64,000 nucleotides of DNA from Curvibacter sp. PAE-UM. Its GTDB lineage: Bacteria > Pseudomonadota > Gammaproteobacteria > Burkholderiales > Burkholderiaceae_C. The translations under genes and the position numbers were made by a program. The DNA lies in contig NZ_KQ483358.1 in NCBI RefSeq assembly GCF_001432305.1, positions 3,377,200 through 3,441,199 of the forward strand, read 5' to 3'. Shown in pieces: positions 9,036 through 17,914 of this stretch. Below the pieces are notes generated by a model. That model was not told where the DNA came from, searched no databases, and saw only the letters and a list, made by a program, of their open reading frames with translations. How positions within the stretch are numbered: position 1 is the stretch's first letter; each line of letters starts with the position of its first letter.

Positions 9036-9920
9036 ATGCGCTTCAGGCGCCAGCGCGTGCTGATCATCGGCTGCGGCGACGTGGGCCAACGCGCCGCTGC
9101 CGCCTTGCCCGCCCGCGTGCGGGTGCTGGCGCTCACCTCGACACCGGGACGACGCGCTGAGCTGCGCGCACGCGGCATCACGCCGCTGTTGGGCAACCTG
9201 GATGACAGGGCCACGCTGCACCGCCTGGCTGGCCTGGCTACGAGAGTGCTGCACCTGGCGCCGCCGCCGGGCGAGGGCAAGGGGGACCCGCGCACCCACG
9301 CCCTGCTGAGCGCCTTGCGACGGCGCACGCCACCTGCCGCCCTCGTCTACGGATCGACCAGCGGTGTCTACGGCGACTGCGCCGGCGAGTGGGTCGCGGA
9401 AACCCGCCCCCTGCGCGCTGGCACGCCACGCGCCCAGCGGCGCGTGGCGGCCGAGAGGCTGGTGCGCTTCCACGGCCGCAGCAGCGGCATGCGGACCAGC
9501 ATCCTGCGCATCCCGGGCATCTATGCGCCCGACCGCGAGGGCGGCACCCCGCGCGAACGGCTGCAACGCGGCACGCCGGTGCTGCGCGCCGAGGACGACG
9601 TCTACACCAACCACATCCACGCCGACGACCTGGCACGCGCCTGCGTGGCCGCCCTGTGGCGCGGCGCGGCACAACGGGTCTATCACGCGAGCGACGACAC
9701 ACAGCTGAAGATGGGCGACTACTTCGATCTGGCAGCCAGGCTGTATGGCCTGCCCCAGCCGCGCCGCATCTCGCGTCAGGAAGCCAAAGAGCAGCTGTCA
9801 CCGATGCTGCTGAGCTTCATGAGCGAATCGCGGCGCATGGACAACACGCGCCTGAAGCGCGAGCTGCGTGTCGTACTGCGCTACCCGCAGGTGACGGGCG
9901 GATTGCGCCAGGGACCCTAG
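9036..9920 (+). CDS. NAD-dependent epimerase/dehydratase family protein (YeeZ-like SDR)
   Basis: A 294-residue extended short-chain dehydrogenase/reductase. The Rossmann motif near the N-terminus is atypical: VLIIGCGDVGQRAAAAL, the GxGxxG form seen in YeeZ-like proteins. A YGSTSGVYG segment supplies the catalytic Ser/Tyr region, and SILRIPGIYAPDREG follows. The substrate is unknown. I chose the ATG at 9036; a TTG at 9000 or GTG at 9006 in frame would add 10-12 residues. Its stop shares the palindrome CTAG (9917-9920) with the stop of the convergent LysR gene. It is divergent from the ferredoxin reductase. Confidence 0.83.
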   Translation: MRFRRQRVLIIGCGDVGQRAAAALPARVRVLALTSTPGRRAELRARGITPLLGNLDDRATLHRLAGLATRVLHLAPPPGEGKGDPRTHALLSALRRRTPPAALVYGSTSGVYGDCAGEWVAETRPLRAGTPRAQRRVAAERLVRFHGRSSGMRTSILRIPGIYAPDREGGTPRERLQRGTPVLRAEDDVYTNHIHADDLARACVAALWRGAAQRVYHASDDTQLKMGDYFDLAARLYGLPQPRRISRQEAKEQLSPMLLSFMSESRRMDNTRLKRELRVVLRYPQVTGGLRQGP

Positions 9921-10801
9921 GAAATCTGCTGGAACAGCCAGTCGCGAAACAGCGCGATCTTGGGCAGGCTCTCCTCGCCGGAGCGGAAGTAGACGAAATG
10001 CGTCTCCTGCTCGATGGCCTTGAACTCGCGCTTGCCGAGTTCCATCAACTCACCGCGCTTGAGCGCCCGCTCGGCCAACCGCGTGCTCTCCAGCGCCACA
10101 CCCATCTGGTCCACGGCCGCGGAGATCACCAGCGCGGCACGGTCGAATGAAGAGCGGGGATGCTCCGGCATCTCCAGCCGGTTCAGGCGGAACCAATCGG
10201 CCCAGGTCGCCTTGCTCAGGGGGGAATCGATCAGCGGCAGCTGGGTGATACGCCGGGCGGGGGAAACACCCTTCTTCAGCAGCGCCGGTGAACACAGCGG
10301 GACGATCCGCTCCTTGCCCAGGGGCAGCACGGTGACCTCGGCGCGCCGGGGCGGCGCGCCATAGGAGATCGCAACATCCAGCTCGTTCATGCGCGCCAGG
10401 TCGATGGGATCGGAACTCGATGTCATGCGGATGGTGATGTCCGGATGCGATTTCATGAACAGGGGCAGGCGGGGGCCCAGCCAGTTCACGGCGAAGCTCG
10501 GAGAGCAGTGCAAGGCCAGCACCTGTGCCTTGGGCGACAGGCGAACCTCCTTGCAGGCCACCTCCATCGCATCGAAGACGCGCGACAGGGTTTCGAGCAG
10601 GCGCCGGCCCTCGGGTGTGGGTTCGACCCGGCGGTTGCGGCGCAGGAAGAGCGGCCGGCCGAAATGCTCCTCCAGTTCCCGGATCTGGTGGCTGATGGCC
10701 GACTGGGTCAGATGCAGCTCTTCGGCCGCCTGGGTGAAGCTCTCCAGACGGGCCGCGGCTTCGAAAGCGCGCAGCAGCACGAAGTTCGGCATTTTTCTCA
10801 T
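9917..10801 (-). CDS. LysR family transcriptional regulator (GcvA-like)
   Basis: A 294-residue DNA-binding regulator. The N-terminal winged helix reads LRAFEAAARLESFTQAAEELHLTQSAISHQI, a close match to GcvA-type LysR proteins, followed by the EEHFGRPLFLRRNR wing. The rest is a periplasmic-binding-protein-like effector domain. It is divergently transcribed from the class II aldolase gene, with a perfect 9-base inverted repeat between them (10828-10849), so it probably controls that gene and itself. An alternative Met lies three codons inside the chosen start. The effector is not predictable from the sequence. Confidence 0.9.
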   Translation of the reverse strand: MRKMPNFVLLRAFEAAARLESFTQAAEELHLTQSAISHQIRELEEHFGRPLFLRRNRRVEPTPEGRRLLETLSRVFDAMEVACKEVRLSPKAQVLALHCSPSFAVNWLGPRLPLFMKSHPDITIRMTSSSDPIDLARMNELDVAISYGAPPRRAEVTVLPLGKERIVPLCSPALLKKGVSPARRITQLPLIDSPLSKATWADWFRLNRLEMPEHPRSSFDRAALVISAAVDQMGVALESTRLAERALKRGELMELGKREFKAIEQETHFVYFRSGEESLPKIALFRDWLFQQIS

Positions 10802-10827
10802 TAATGCAATATCCAGATGAATGAATT

Positions 10828-10849
10828 TTGTTCATGGTTTCATGAACAA
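10828..10849. promoter_or_regulatory. Perfect inverted repeat, candidate LysR operator
   Basis: TTGTTCATG (10828-10836) and CATGAACAA (10841-10849) are perfect inverted copies separated by GTTT. The site lies 26 bases upstream of the LysR start and 69 bases upstream of the aldolase start, the expected place for autoregulation and divergent activation. The core is AT-rich compared with its surroundings. Confidence 0.6.
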
Positions 10850-10918
10850 GCATCACTTGTCAAACCCGGGGGGCATCCGGGAACATGCGGGTCTCCCCAA
10901 CATCTTGAGAGCTTCGTC

Positions 10919-11758
10919 ATGGACATGAAAGTCAAGCCCGCCAGCCCGCAGCACAAGCAGGAACGCGTCTCGATCTACCAGCCGGAACAGGAGGGCCTGA
11001 TCTATCCCGAGATCCCTGTCTTCGACAATGTCGCCGACGAGCGCCAGCACCGCAAGGAGCGCCTGGTCGCGGCCTGCCGCGCTTTTGCACTGCAGAAATT
11101 CGACTACGGCTCGGCCGGGCATCTGACCATCCGCGATCCGGAACATCCCGAGCTTTACTGGACCAACCCCATGTGCGTGCATTTCTCGCAGGTCAAGGTG
11201 TCCAACCTCGTGCTGGCCGATCATTCCGGCCGTGTGCTGGAGGGGCGGCATGCCATCAACCGCGCAGGCTTTGTGTTGCATGCGGCGGTCCACGAAATGC
11301 ACCCCGACATCCTGGCCATGTGCCATGCGCACACGGTCTACGGCACGGCGTTCGCTTCGCTGGGCAAGCGACTCGATCCCATCACCCAGGACACCGCGGC
11401 CTTTTTCGAGGACCACGACGTGGTCAACGAGGAAGCCGGCCAGGTGGTGGTGGAGGTGAAAGCCGGACACCGGGTGGCCAGCGCGCTGGGCAAAGGCAAG
11501 GCCATCATCCACCAGAACCACGGTCTGTTCACCGTCAGCCGCCACAGCATCGAAGCCGCCGCCTTCTGGTTCATCGCCCTGGAGCGCTGCTGCAAGCAGC
11601 AGCTGGTGGTGGAAGCCAGCGGCGCCAAGCCCATCCACCTGTCGCCCGAGACTGCGCGCTACAGCCGCGAGCACGTGGGCAGCGAGTACCTGGGCTGGCT
11701 GCACTTCCAGACCATCTGGGGCCAGCTGGTCGAACAGCAGCCCGATATGTTCGACTGA
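10919..11758 (+). CDS. Class II aldolase/adducin family protein
   Basis: A 279-residue zinc-dependent aldolase-fold protein. Metal-binding histidines are visible in CHAHTVYG (His136, His138) and HQNHGLF (His198, His201); the early segment AGHLTIRDPEHPE is the family substrate-phosphate region. The family includes fuculose-phosphate aldolase, ribulose-phosphate epimerases and decarboxylases, and many members like this one have no known substrate. I chose the ATG at 10919 because the 34 upstream residues are not family-like and overlap the operator region. The LysR gene opposite is the likely regulator. Confidence 0.88.
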   Translation: MDMKVKPASPQHKQERVSIYQPEQEGLIYPEIPVFDNVADERQHRKERLVAACRAFALQKFDYGSAGHLTIRDPEHPELYWTNPMCVHFSQVKVSNLVLADHSGRVLEGRHAINRAGFVLHAAVHEMHPDILAMCHAHTVYGTAFASLGKRLDPITQDTAAFFEDHDVVNEEAGQVVVEVKAGHRVASALGKGKAIIHQNHGLFTVSRHSIEAAAFWFIALERCCKQQLVVEASGAKPIHLSPETARYSREHVGSEYLGWLHFQTIWGQLVEQQPDMFD

Positions 11759-11770
11759 GAACGACTCACA

Positions 11771-11948
11771 GCGCCCTGGGCGTGCCGATTCGCGAGCAGA
11801 TGAAGTGTTCGGAGAGAAGGTGCCTGGGGCTGGAATCGAACCCGCGCACGCTAGTGCGCTTCAACCATACCGCCTTGGGCGTGCCGGTTCGCGAGTGCCA
11901 ACCAGGCCGATATTCCAAAGAGGTGGTGCCCGGGGCCGGAATCGAACC
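11771..11948. repeat. Degenerate tandem duplication of the tRNA-Leu 3' end and its flank
   Basis: Two direct copies are visible. The flank motif CTGGGCGTGCCGATTCGCGAG-like sequence at 11771-11796 recurs at 11870-11895 with 23 of 26 bases identical. After each comes a tRNA-Leu 3' segment: at 11819-11842 (degenerate, two changes in 24 bases) and at 11925-11948 (the real tRNA). The upstream copy loses similarity after the T arm, so it is a remnant and not a functional tRNA. Confidence 0.7.
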
Positions 11949-12008
11949 GGCACGCCTTGCGGCGGGGGGTTTTGAGTCCCCTGCGTCTACCAATTTCACC
12001 ACCCGGGC
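11924..12008 (-). tRNA. tRNA-Leu (anticodon CAA)
   Basis: The minus strand folds as an 85-base class II tRNA: acceptor stem GCCCGGG/CCCGGGC, D arm TGGTGAAATTGGTAGACGCA, anticodon loop CTCAAAA (CAA), long variable arm CGCCGCAAGGCG region, T loop GGTTCGATTCC and encoded CCA. Position 31 is A while position 39 is C, so the last anticodon-stem pair is an A-C mismatch. It is divergent from cysM, 39 bases away. Confidence 0.93.
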
Positions 12009-12047
12009 AAGGAGAGGGAAGGCGGAAATTATGGCACAGTGGCGGTC

Positions 12048-12950
12048 ATGAAGTACCCCACCATCGAAGACGCCATCGGCAAGACGCCGCTGGTGGCCCT
12101 GCAGCGCATCGGCGCCGTTGAAAACCAGGCGCGAGGCAACGTCGTCCTCGGCAAGCTCGAAGGCAACAACCCGGCCGGCTCGGTGAAAGACCGCCCCGCC
12201 CTGTCCATGATCCAGCGCGCCGAGGAACGCGGTGAGATCAAACCCGGCGACACGCTGATCGAAGCCACTTCAGGGAACACGGGCATCGCCCTGGCGATGG
12301 CGGCGGCCATCAAGGGCTACCGCATGGTGCTCATCATGCCGGAGGACCTGTCCATCGAGCGCGCCCAGACCATGAAGGCCTTCGGCGCCGAGCTGATCCT
12401 CACGCCGAAGTCCGGCGGCATGGAATACGCGCGTGACCTGGCCACGCAGATGGAACAGGGTGGCAAGGGCCGGGTGCTGGACCAGTTTGCCAATGCCGAC
12501 AACCCGCGCATCCACTACGAAACCACCGGCCCCGAGCTGTGGGAGCAGACCGGCGGGCGCATCACGCATTTCGTCAGCGCCATGGGCACCACGGGCACCA
12601 TCACCGGCGTCTCGCGTTTCCTCAAGGAAAAGAACCCCGCCATCCGGATCATCGGCGCCCAGCCCAGCGAAGGCTCGCGCATCCCCGGCATCCGCAAGTG
12701 GCCGCAGGAGTACCTGCCCAAGATCTACGACGCCAGCGCTGTGGACGAGCTGGTCTACGTGAGCCAGAGCGACGCCGAAGAGATGTGCCGCCGCCTGGCG
12801 CGCGAGGAAGGCATCTTTGCCGGCATCTCGGCCGCCGGGGCCTGCTGGGTCGCGCAGCAGATCGCCGCGCGCGAGACCAACGCCACCATCGCCTTCATCG
12901 TCTGCGACCGCGGCGATCGGTACCTGTCGACTGGCGTCTTCCCCGCTTGA
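12048..12950 (+). CDS. cysM: Cysteine synthase B (O-acetylserine sulfhydrylase B)
   Basis: A PLP enzyme of 300 residues that makes cysteine from O-acetylserine and sulfide or thiosulfate. The PLP lysine is Lys47 in LEGNNPAGSVKDRP, the CysM form of this motif. The substrate-binding loop EATSGNTGIALA and the phosphate-cup MGTTGTITG are present, and the protein matches the CysM length. The ATG at 12048 gives the family start MKYPTIEDAIGKTPL; the frame is open three codons further. Downstream lie the Nudix and tusA genes, the latter also linked to sulfur handling. Confidence 0.95.
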   Translation: MKYPTIEDAIGKTPLVALQRIGAVENQARGNVVLGKLEGNNPAGSVKDRPALSMIQRAEERGEIKPGDTLIEATSGNTGIALAMAAAIKGYRMVLIMPEDLSIERAQTMKAFGAELILTPKSGGMEYARDLATQMEQGGKGRVLDQFANADNPRIHYETTGPELWEQTGGRITHFVSAMGTTGTITGVSRFLKEKNPAIRIIGAQPSEGSRIPGIRKWPQEYLPKIYDASAVDELVYVSQSDAEEMCRRLAREEGIFAGISAAGACWVAQQIAARETNATIAFIVCDRGDRYLSTGVFPA

Positions 12951-12962
12951 CGAGCCCGGCCC

Positions 12963-13514
12963 ATGAACGAGGCCTATCGCTACTGCCCGGCCTGCGCCAC
13001 GGCGCTGGCGCACATCAGCCTGCTGGAAGACGGTGGCCCGAAAGAGCGCCTGCGCTGCCCGGCCTGCGCCTGGACCCACTGGAACAACCCCACCCCGGTG
13101 CTGGCCGCCGTGGTGGAGTACCAGGGCCAGATCCTGCTGGCGCGCAATGCCGCCTGGGAAGGCAAGATGTACGCGCTGATCACGGGTTTCATGGAAGCCG
13201 GCGAGACGCCGCAGGAAGGCATCACGCGCGAAATCCAGGAAGAGACGAATCTGCAGGCGCAGGAGCTGAACCTGATCGGCGTCTACGACTTCCAGCGCAT
13301 GAACCAGCTCATCGTGGCCTACCACGCGCGCTGCGAAGGTGAGGTGAAGCTCTCGCCCGAGCTGGTGGACTACCGGTTGTTCGCGCCTGAAAAGGTCAAG
13401 TGCTGGCCCGCCGGCACCGGCTACGCCCTGGCCGACTGGCTGCGCTCGCGCGGGCATACTCCGCAGTTCATGGAGGGCTGGAAGTCCCCACAGAGGTCCG
13501 ATTCCGCCACCTGA
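12963..13514 (+). CDS. Zinc-ribbon Nudix hydrolase
   Basis: A 183-residue hydrolase with an N-terminal zinc ribbon (Cys8, Cys11, Cys32, Cys35) and a Nudix domain. The Nudix box runs from Gly75 to Leu97 (GFMEAGETPQEGITREIQEE), with all catalytic Glu and Arg residues; Asn96 replaces the usual Gly near its end. Zinc-ribbon Nudix enzymes include NADH pyrophosphatase NudC, but this protein is shorter, so the substrate is open. It follows cysM by 12 bases and is probably in the same transcript. Confidence 0.87.
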   Translation: MNEAYRYCPACATALAHISLLEDGGPKERLRCPACAWTHWNNPTPVLAAVVEYQGQILLARNAAWEGKMYALITGFMEAGETPQEGITREIQEETNLQAQELNLIGVYDFQRMNQLIVAYHARCEGEVKLSPELVDYRLFAPEKVKCWPAGTGYALADWLRSRGHTPQFMEGWKSPQRSDSAT

Positions 13515-13561
13515 AGGCCGGATTGCTTAAAATCAGGGCTACTCGCTAATCTGGACTTGTG

Positions 13562-13789
13562 ATGAACGCTGACCGAGAACTCGACACCCGTGGCCTGAAC
13601 TGCCCCCTGCCCATCCTCAAGGCCAAGAAGGCCCTGTCGGAGATGACGAGCGGCCAGACCATCAAGGTGATCGCCACCGACGCCGGTTCGGTCCGTGATT
13701 TTGTGGCCTTCGCCAAGCAGACCGGCAACGAACTGCTGGAACAGACCACCGAGGGCAAGGACTACATCCACGTCCTCAAGCGCCGCTGA
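13562..13789 (+). CDS. tusA: TusA-family sulfurtransferase
   Basis: A 75-residue protein of the TusA/SirA family, which carries persulfide sulfur for tRNA thiolation, molybdenum cofactor or other pathways. The active cysteine is Cys14 in the diagnostic CPLPILKAKKAL motif preceded by LDTRGLNCP. The rest fits the two-layer alpha/beta fold (ATDAGSVRDFVAFAKQTG). A TAAAAT hexamer at 13528-13533 may be its own -10 element. An in-frame GTG lies directly before the ATG. The gene is convergent with galU; between them CGCGGC/GCCGCG (13812-13829) forms a short hairpin without a T-run. Confidence 0.92.
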   Translation: MNADRELDTRGLNCPLPILKAKKALSEMTSGQTIKVIATDAGSVRDFVAFAKQTGNELLEQTTEGKDYIHVLKRR

Positions 13790-13851
13790 GAACTTACGAA
13801 TCAATCTACTGCGCGGCCTGATTGCCGCGTTGGGCGGTGTTGGCTCGGGCC

Positions 13852-14733
13852 TCAGACCTTGAGCGATTTCAGATACGCGCGGAAACTCGCCCCCACCTCG
13901 GGGTGCGCCAGGGCCAGCTCCACCGTGGCCTCCAGAAAACCTTCCTTGCTGCCGCAGTCGTAGCGCCTGCCGGCATAGGTGTAGGCGTGCACGGCCTCAT
14001 GCTTGAGCAAGCCGGCAATGCCGTCGGTCAGCTGGATCTCACTGCCCGCACCGCGCGGCTGCTGGCGGATCTGCTCGAACACTGCCGGTGTGAGGATGTA
14101 ACGACCGGCCACGGCCAAGCGTGAAGGCGCCTGCTCCGGCGCCGGTTTCTCCACCATGTGGCTGATCTTCAGCAGGCGCTCGCCGTCGGGCTGGCCCGCC
14201 ACGATGCCGTAACGGCGCACCTGCTCCTGCGGCACTTCCTGCACGGCGATCACGGAGTTGTTCAATCGGTGAAACTGCTCGGCCATCTGGGCCAGCACAT
14301 GCTGACCACCCGGCGGCCCCATCATCAGGTCGTCGGCCAGCAGCACGGCAAACGGCGCGCCTTCGGTCAGGTGCTCGGCACACAGCACCGCATGGCCGAG
14401 GCCCAGGGCACGCGGCTGGCGCACGTAGGAGCACAGCATGTCGTCCGGTTGCACCGAGCGCACCAGGTCCAGCAGGGCCTGCTTGCCGCTCTGCGCCAGC
14501 TCGTTTTCCAGCTCGTAGGCGGTGTCGAAATGGTCCTCGATGGCGCGCTTGTTGCGCCCGGTCACGAAAACCATGTGGCGGATGCCGGCCGCGTAGGCCT
14601 CTTCCACCGCGTACTGGATCAGCGGCTTGTCGACGACCGGCAGCATTTCCTTGGGCGCCGCCTTGGTGGCCGGCAGGAAACGCGTGCCCAAGCCGGCCAC
14701 AGGGAAAACGGCAGTTTTGATTTTTTGCGTCAT
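13852..14733 (-). CDS. galU: UTP--glucose-1-phosphate uridylyltransferase
   Basis: A 293-residue nucleotidyltransferase that makes UDP-glucose for envelope polysaccharides. The N-terminal nucleotide-binding motif [30 protein letters not shown] is diagnostic, and the family motifs [13 protein letters not shown] and LADDLMMG follow. Length is normal. It lies 25 bases downstream of valS in the same direction and is probably transcribed with it. Confidence 0.96.
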   Translation of the reverse strand: MTQKIKTAVFPVAGLGTRFLPATKAAPKEMLPVVDKPLIQYAVEEAYAAGIRHMVFVTGRNKRAIEDHFDTAYELENELAQSGKQALLDLVRSVQPDDMLCSYVRQPRALGLGHAVLCAEHLTEGAPFAVLLADDLMMGPPGGQHVLAQMAEQFHRLNNSVIAVQEVPQEQVRRYGIVAGQPDGERLLKISHMVEKPAPEQAPSRLAVAGRYILTPAVFEQIRQQPRGAGSEIQLTDGIAGLLKHEAVHAYTYAGRRYDCGSKEGFLEATVELALAHPEVGASFRAYLKSLKV

Positions 14734-14758
14734 GCCACGATTCTCCCTGCGAAATATG

Positions 14759-17638
14759 TCAGTTCAAGCGGGTCAGCTGGTCCCGTATCTTGGCCAGTGT
14801 GGCCGTGAAGTCGGCCATGCGCTTGTTCTCCTGTTCGATCACGGCCGGCGGCGCCTTGGCCACGAAAGCCTCGTTGGAAAGCTTGCCCTTGGCCTTGGCG
14901 ATCTCGCCTTCCAGCCGCGTGGCTTCCTTGCCCAGGCGCAGCTTCTCCGCGGCTACGTCGACTTCCATGTGCAGGCACAGGCGCGCTTCCCCCACCACGG
15001 CCACCGGCGCAGCTTGCGCAGCAGCAGCCCACTCGGCCTCGGTCTTGAAGACCTTGACTTCGCTCAGCTTGGCCAGGGCTTGCAGCACCGGCGCCCACTG
15101 TTCCAGGAAAGCCGTCTCGCCGGCGCTGCTGGCCACGGCGTACAGCGGCAGGCGCGTGGAGGGCGACACATTCATCTCGCCACGCAGGTTGCGGCAGGCG
15201 TCGACGAACTGGCGCAGGCGGGCCACCTCGGCCATGGCCGCAGCGTCGATACGCTCGGGCTGGCTCACGGGGTAAGCGGCCACGCTCACGGACGCACCGG
15301 CCCGGCCGGCGACGGGCGCCACCTTCTGCCACAGCTCTTCGGTGATGAAGGGGATCAGCGGGTGCGCCAGGCGCTGGATGGTTTCCAGCGTGCGGATCAG
15401 GGTGCGACGCGTGCCGCGCTGTTGCGCAGCGTCGCCGGTGTTGATCTGCACCTTGGCGATTTCCAGGTACCAGTCGCAGAACTCGTTCCAGACGAAGTCG
15501 TAGATGGTGTTGGCGACGTTGTCCAGGCGGTAATCGGCAAAACCCTGGGCCACGTCGGCCTCGACCTGCTGCAGCAGCGAGACGATCCAGCGGTCGGCAG
15601 CGCTGAAGCTCAGGTAGCCGTGGAAGGGACCACCGGGCACGCACTGCTCCTTCGTGTGCTCCTCCAGGCCGCAGTCATGGCCCTCGCAGTTCATCAGCAC
15701 AAAACGCGTGGCGTTCCAGAGCTTGTTGCAGAAGTTTCGGTAACCCTCGCAGCGCTTGCTGTCGAAGTTGATGTTGCGCCCCAGCGAGGCCAGCGAGGCG
15801 AAGGTGAAACGCAGCGCATCGGCGCCGAAAGCGGGAATGCCGGCGGGGAACTCCTTCTCGGTGTTCTTGCGCACCTGGGGCGCGGTCTCGGGTTTGCGCA
15901 GGCCGACCACGCGCTTGTCCAGCAGGGGGGCGAGCGCGATGCCGTCGATCAGGTCCACCGGGTCCAGCACATTGCCTTCGCTCTTGCTCATCTTCTGGCC
16001 CTGCGCGTCGCGCACCAGGCCATGGATGTAGACGTGCTTGAAGGGCACCTTGCCCGTGAAGTGGGTCGTCATCATGATCATGCGGGCGACCCAGAAGAAG
16101 ATGATGTCGTAACCCGTGACCAGCACGCTGGAGGGCAGGTAGAGGTCGAAATCTTCCGTCTGCTCGGGCCAGCCCATGGTGCTGAAGGGCACGAGAGCGG
16201 ACGAATACCAGGTGTCCAGCACGTCCTCGTCACGTGTGAGTTTTTTGCCCGGCGCCTTGGCTTGCGCTTCCGCCTCGTTGCGCGCCACGATCACATTGCC
16301 GGCCTCGTCGTACCAGGCCGGGATCTGGTGGCCCCACCAGAGCTGGCGCGAGATGCACCAGTCCTGGATGTTGTTCATCCACTGGTTGTAGGTGTTGACC
16401 CAGTTCTCGGGCACGAATTTGACCGCGCCGCTGTCCACCGCGTCGATGGCCTTCTGCGCGATGCTCTTGCCCGTCGGGTCCTGCTCGCTGACCTTGCTCA
16501 TGGCCACGAACCACTGGTCCGTCAACATGGGCTCGACGATCTGGCCCGTGCGGGTGCAGATGGGCACCATGAGCTTGTGTTTCTTGGTCTCAACCAGCAG
16601 GCCCAGCGCTTCCAGATCCTTCACGATGGCCTTGCGTGCCACGAAGCGGTCCAGGCCGCGGTATTTCTCGGGCGCGTTCTCGTTGACGGTGGCCTGTAGC
16701 GTCAGCACACAGATCAGCTCCAGCTTGTGGCGCTGGCCCACCTGGTAGTCGTTGGGATCATGGGCCGGCGTGACCTTGACCACGCCCGTGCCGAATTCCT
16801 TGTCCACATAGGCGTCGGCGATCACCGGGATCTGGCGGCCCACCAGGGGCAGGGTCACCATCTTGCCGATCAGGTGCTTGTAACGTTCATCCTCGGGGTG
16901 CACCATCACGGCCACGTCGCCGAGCATGGTCTCGGGGCGGGTGGTGGCCACGGTCAGGCTGCCCGAGCCATCGGCCAGCGGGTAGGCGATGTGCCAGAGC
17001 GAGCCATCCTTCTCCTCGCTCTCCACTTCCAGGTCGGACACGGCGGACTGCAGCACCGGGTCCCAGTTGACCAGCCGCTTGCCGCGGTAGATGAGGCCCT
17101 GCTCGTACAGGCGCACAAAAGTCTCGGTCACCACCTTGGAGAGCTTGTCGTCCATGGTGAAGTACTCGCGGCTCCAGTCCACGCTGTCGCCCATACGACG
17201 CATCTGCGTGGTGATGATGTTGCCGCTCTGCTCCTTCCACTCCCAGACGCGGGCCACGAAGTTCTTGCGGCCCAGGTCGTGGCGGCTGACCTTCTGCTCC
17301 TGCAGCTGGCGCTCCACCACGATCTGGGTGGCGATGCCCGCGTGGTCCGTGCCCGGCACCCAGACCGTGTTGGCGCCGGCCATGCGGTGGTAACGCGTGA
17401 GCGAGTCCATGATGGTCTGGTTGAAGGCATGGCCCATGTGCAGCGTTCCCGTCACATTCGGGGGCGGCAGCTGGATGGCAAAGGACGGCGCACCGGCTTT
17501 GGCCTGGCCGGTGCCGCGGAAACCTGCGTTGCCGTAGCCGCGTTTTTCCCATTCGGGGCCCCAGTGCGCCTCCAGGGCGGCGGGTTCGAAGGACTTGGAC
17601 AGGCTGTTGAGGCCGGGTTGCTGGACGGTGTCGGTCAT
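14759..17638 (-). CDS. valS: Valyl-tRNA synthetase
   Basis: A 959-residue class Ia aminoacyl-tRNA synthetase. The HIGH motif is HMGH (about 67-70, in [13 protein letters not shown]) and the KMSKS motif is at about residue 548. The editing domain lies between them, and the C-terminal valine-type coiled coil ([21 protein letters not shown]) is present. I chose the ATG at 17638; the longer open frame reads through a terminator hairpin and lacks family similarity. No T-box leader is seen, as expected for a proteobacterium. Confidence 0.97.
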   Translation of the reverse strand: MTDTVQQPGLNSLSKSFEPAALEAHWGPEWEKRGYGNAGFRGTGQAKAGAPSFAIQLPPPNVTGTLHMGHAFNQTIMDSLTRYHRMAGANTVWVPGTDHAGIATQIVVERQLQEQKVSRHDLGRKNFVARVWEWKEQSGNIITTQMRRMGDSVDWSREYFTMDDKLSKVVTETFVRLYEQGLIYRGKRLVNWDPVLQSAVSDLEVESEEKDGSLWHIAYPLADGSGSLTVATTRPETMLGDVAVMVHPEDERYKHLIGKMVTLPLVGRQIPVIADAYVDKEFGTGVVKVTPAHDPNDYQVGQRHKLELICVLTLQATVNENAPEKYRGLDRFVARKAIVKDLEALGLLVETKKHKLMVPICTRTGQIVEPMLTDQWFVAMSKVSEQDPTGKSIAQKAIDAVDSGAVKFVPENWVNTYNQWMNNIQDWCISRQLWWGHQIPAWYDEAGNVIVARNEAEAQAKAPGKKLTRDEDVLDTWYSSALVPFSTMGWPEQTEDFDLYLPSSVLVTGYDIIFFWVARMIMMTTHFTGKVPFKHVYIHGLVRDAQGQKMSKSEGNVLDPVDLIDGIALAPLLDKRVVGLRKPETAPQVRKNTEKEFPAGIPAFGADALRFTFASLASLGRNINFDSKRCEGYRNFCNKLWNATRFVLMNCEGHDCGLEEHTKEQCVPGGPFHGYLSFSAADRWIVSLLQQVEADVAQGFADYRLDNVANTIYDFVWNEFCDWYLEIAKVQINTGDAAQQRGTRRTLIRTLETIQRLAHPLIPFITEELWQKVAPVAGRAGASVSVAAYPVSQPERIDAAAMAEVARLRQFVDACRNLRGEMNVSPSTRLPLYAVASSAGETAFLEQWAPVLQALAKLSEVKVFKTEAEWAAAAQAAPVAVVGEARLCLHMEVDVAAEKLRLGKEATRLEGEIAKAKGKLSNEAFVAKAPPAVIEQENKRMADFTATLAKIRDQLTRLN

Positions 17639-17649
17639 GGTGCTGACAA

Positions 17650-17681
17650 AAAATGAAGAACGGCACCCGAAGGTGCCGTTC
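17650..17681 (-). terminator. Rho-independent terminator with a UUCG loop
   Basis: Read on the minus strand, GAACGGCACC pairs with GGTGCCGTTC (10 perfect pairs, 17658-17681) around a TTCG loop, and TTCATTTTTT follows. The C(UUCG)G tetraloop is very stable. It lies between the DUF2783 stop and valS, so it ends the VOC/FAD/DUF2783 operon. A second stem, TGCCCCG/CGGGGCA, overlaps the DUF2783 stop at about 17702-17722. Confidence 0.88.
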
Positions 17682-17709
17682 CATGGGAGGTCTGGGAACT
17701 GCCCCGATT

Positions 17710-17898
17710 TTACCGGGGCAGGTCCTTGGCCGCCCGGATGCACTCGGCCAGCACATCCCTGCTGCCGATCTGGTTGGCCAGCAGCAGGATCAGCCGCGCA
17801 TTGAGCAGCTCCGATTGTTCCTGGCTCAGGCCGGCGTGGGCGTCCAGCAACTGCTCGTAGAAGGTGTCGGCGTCCTGGAAATGGGGGGTGGTTTTCAT
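17710..17898 (-). CDS. DUF2783 domain-containing protein
   Basis: A 62-residue acidic helical protein with no signal peptide or membrane segment. The pattern [34 protein letters not shown] and [11 protein letters not shown] matches the DUF2783 family of small proteins usually encoded beside FAD-dependent monooxygenases. It starts 16 bases after the monooxygenase gene, behind a GGAGGAACC ribosome-binding site. The function is unknown; a small accessory or stabilising partner for the monooxygenase is a reasonable guess. Confidence 0.83.
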   Translation of the reverse strand: MKTTPHFQDADTFYEQLLDAHAGLSQEQSELLNARLILLLANQIGSRDVLAECIRAAKDLPR

Positions 17899-17914
17899 GG
17901 TTCCTCCGCTTTTT

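Noticed and set aside
14627-16699. A 690-residue open frame on the plus strand opposite valS.
   Set aside because: It is antisense to the complete valS gene, rich in His/Arg/Gly repeats typical of the complement of GC-rich codons, and has no ribosome-binding site or domain.
17639-17710. A T-box or attenuator controlling valS.
   Set aside because: The hairpin ends in a T-run directed as a terminator of the upstream operon, and no specifier loop or T-box sequence is present.
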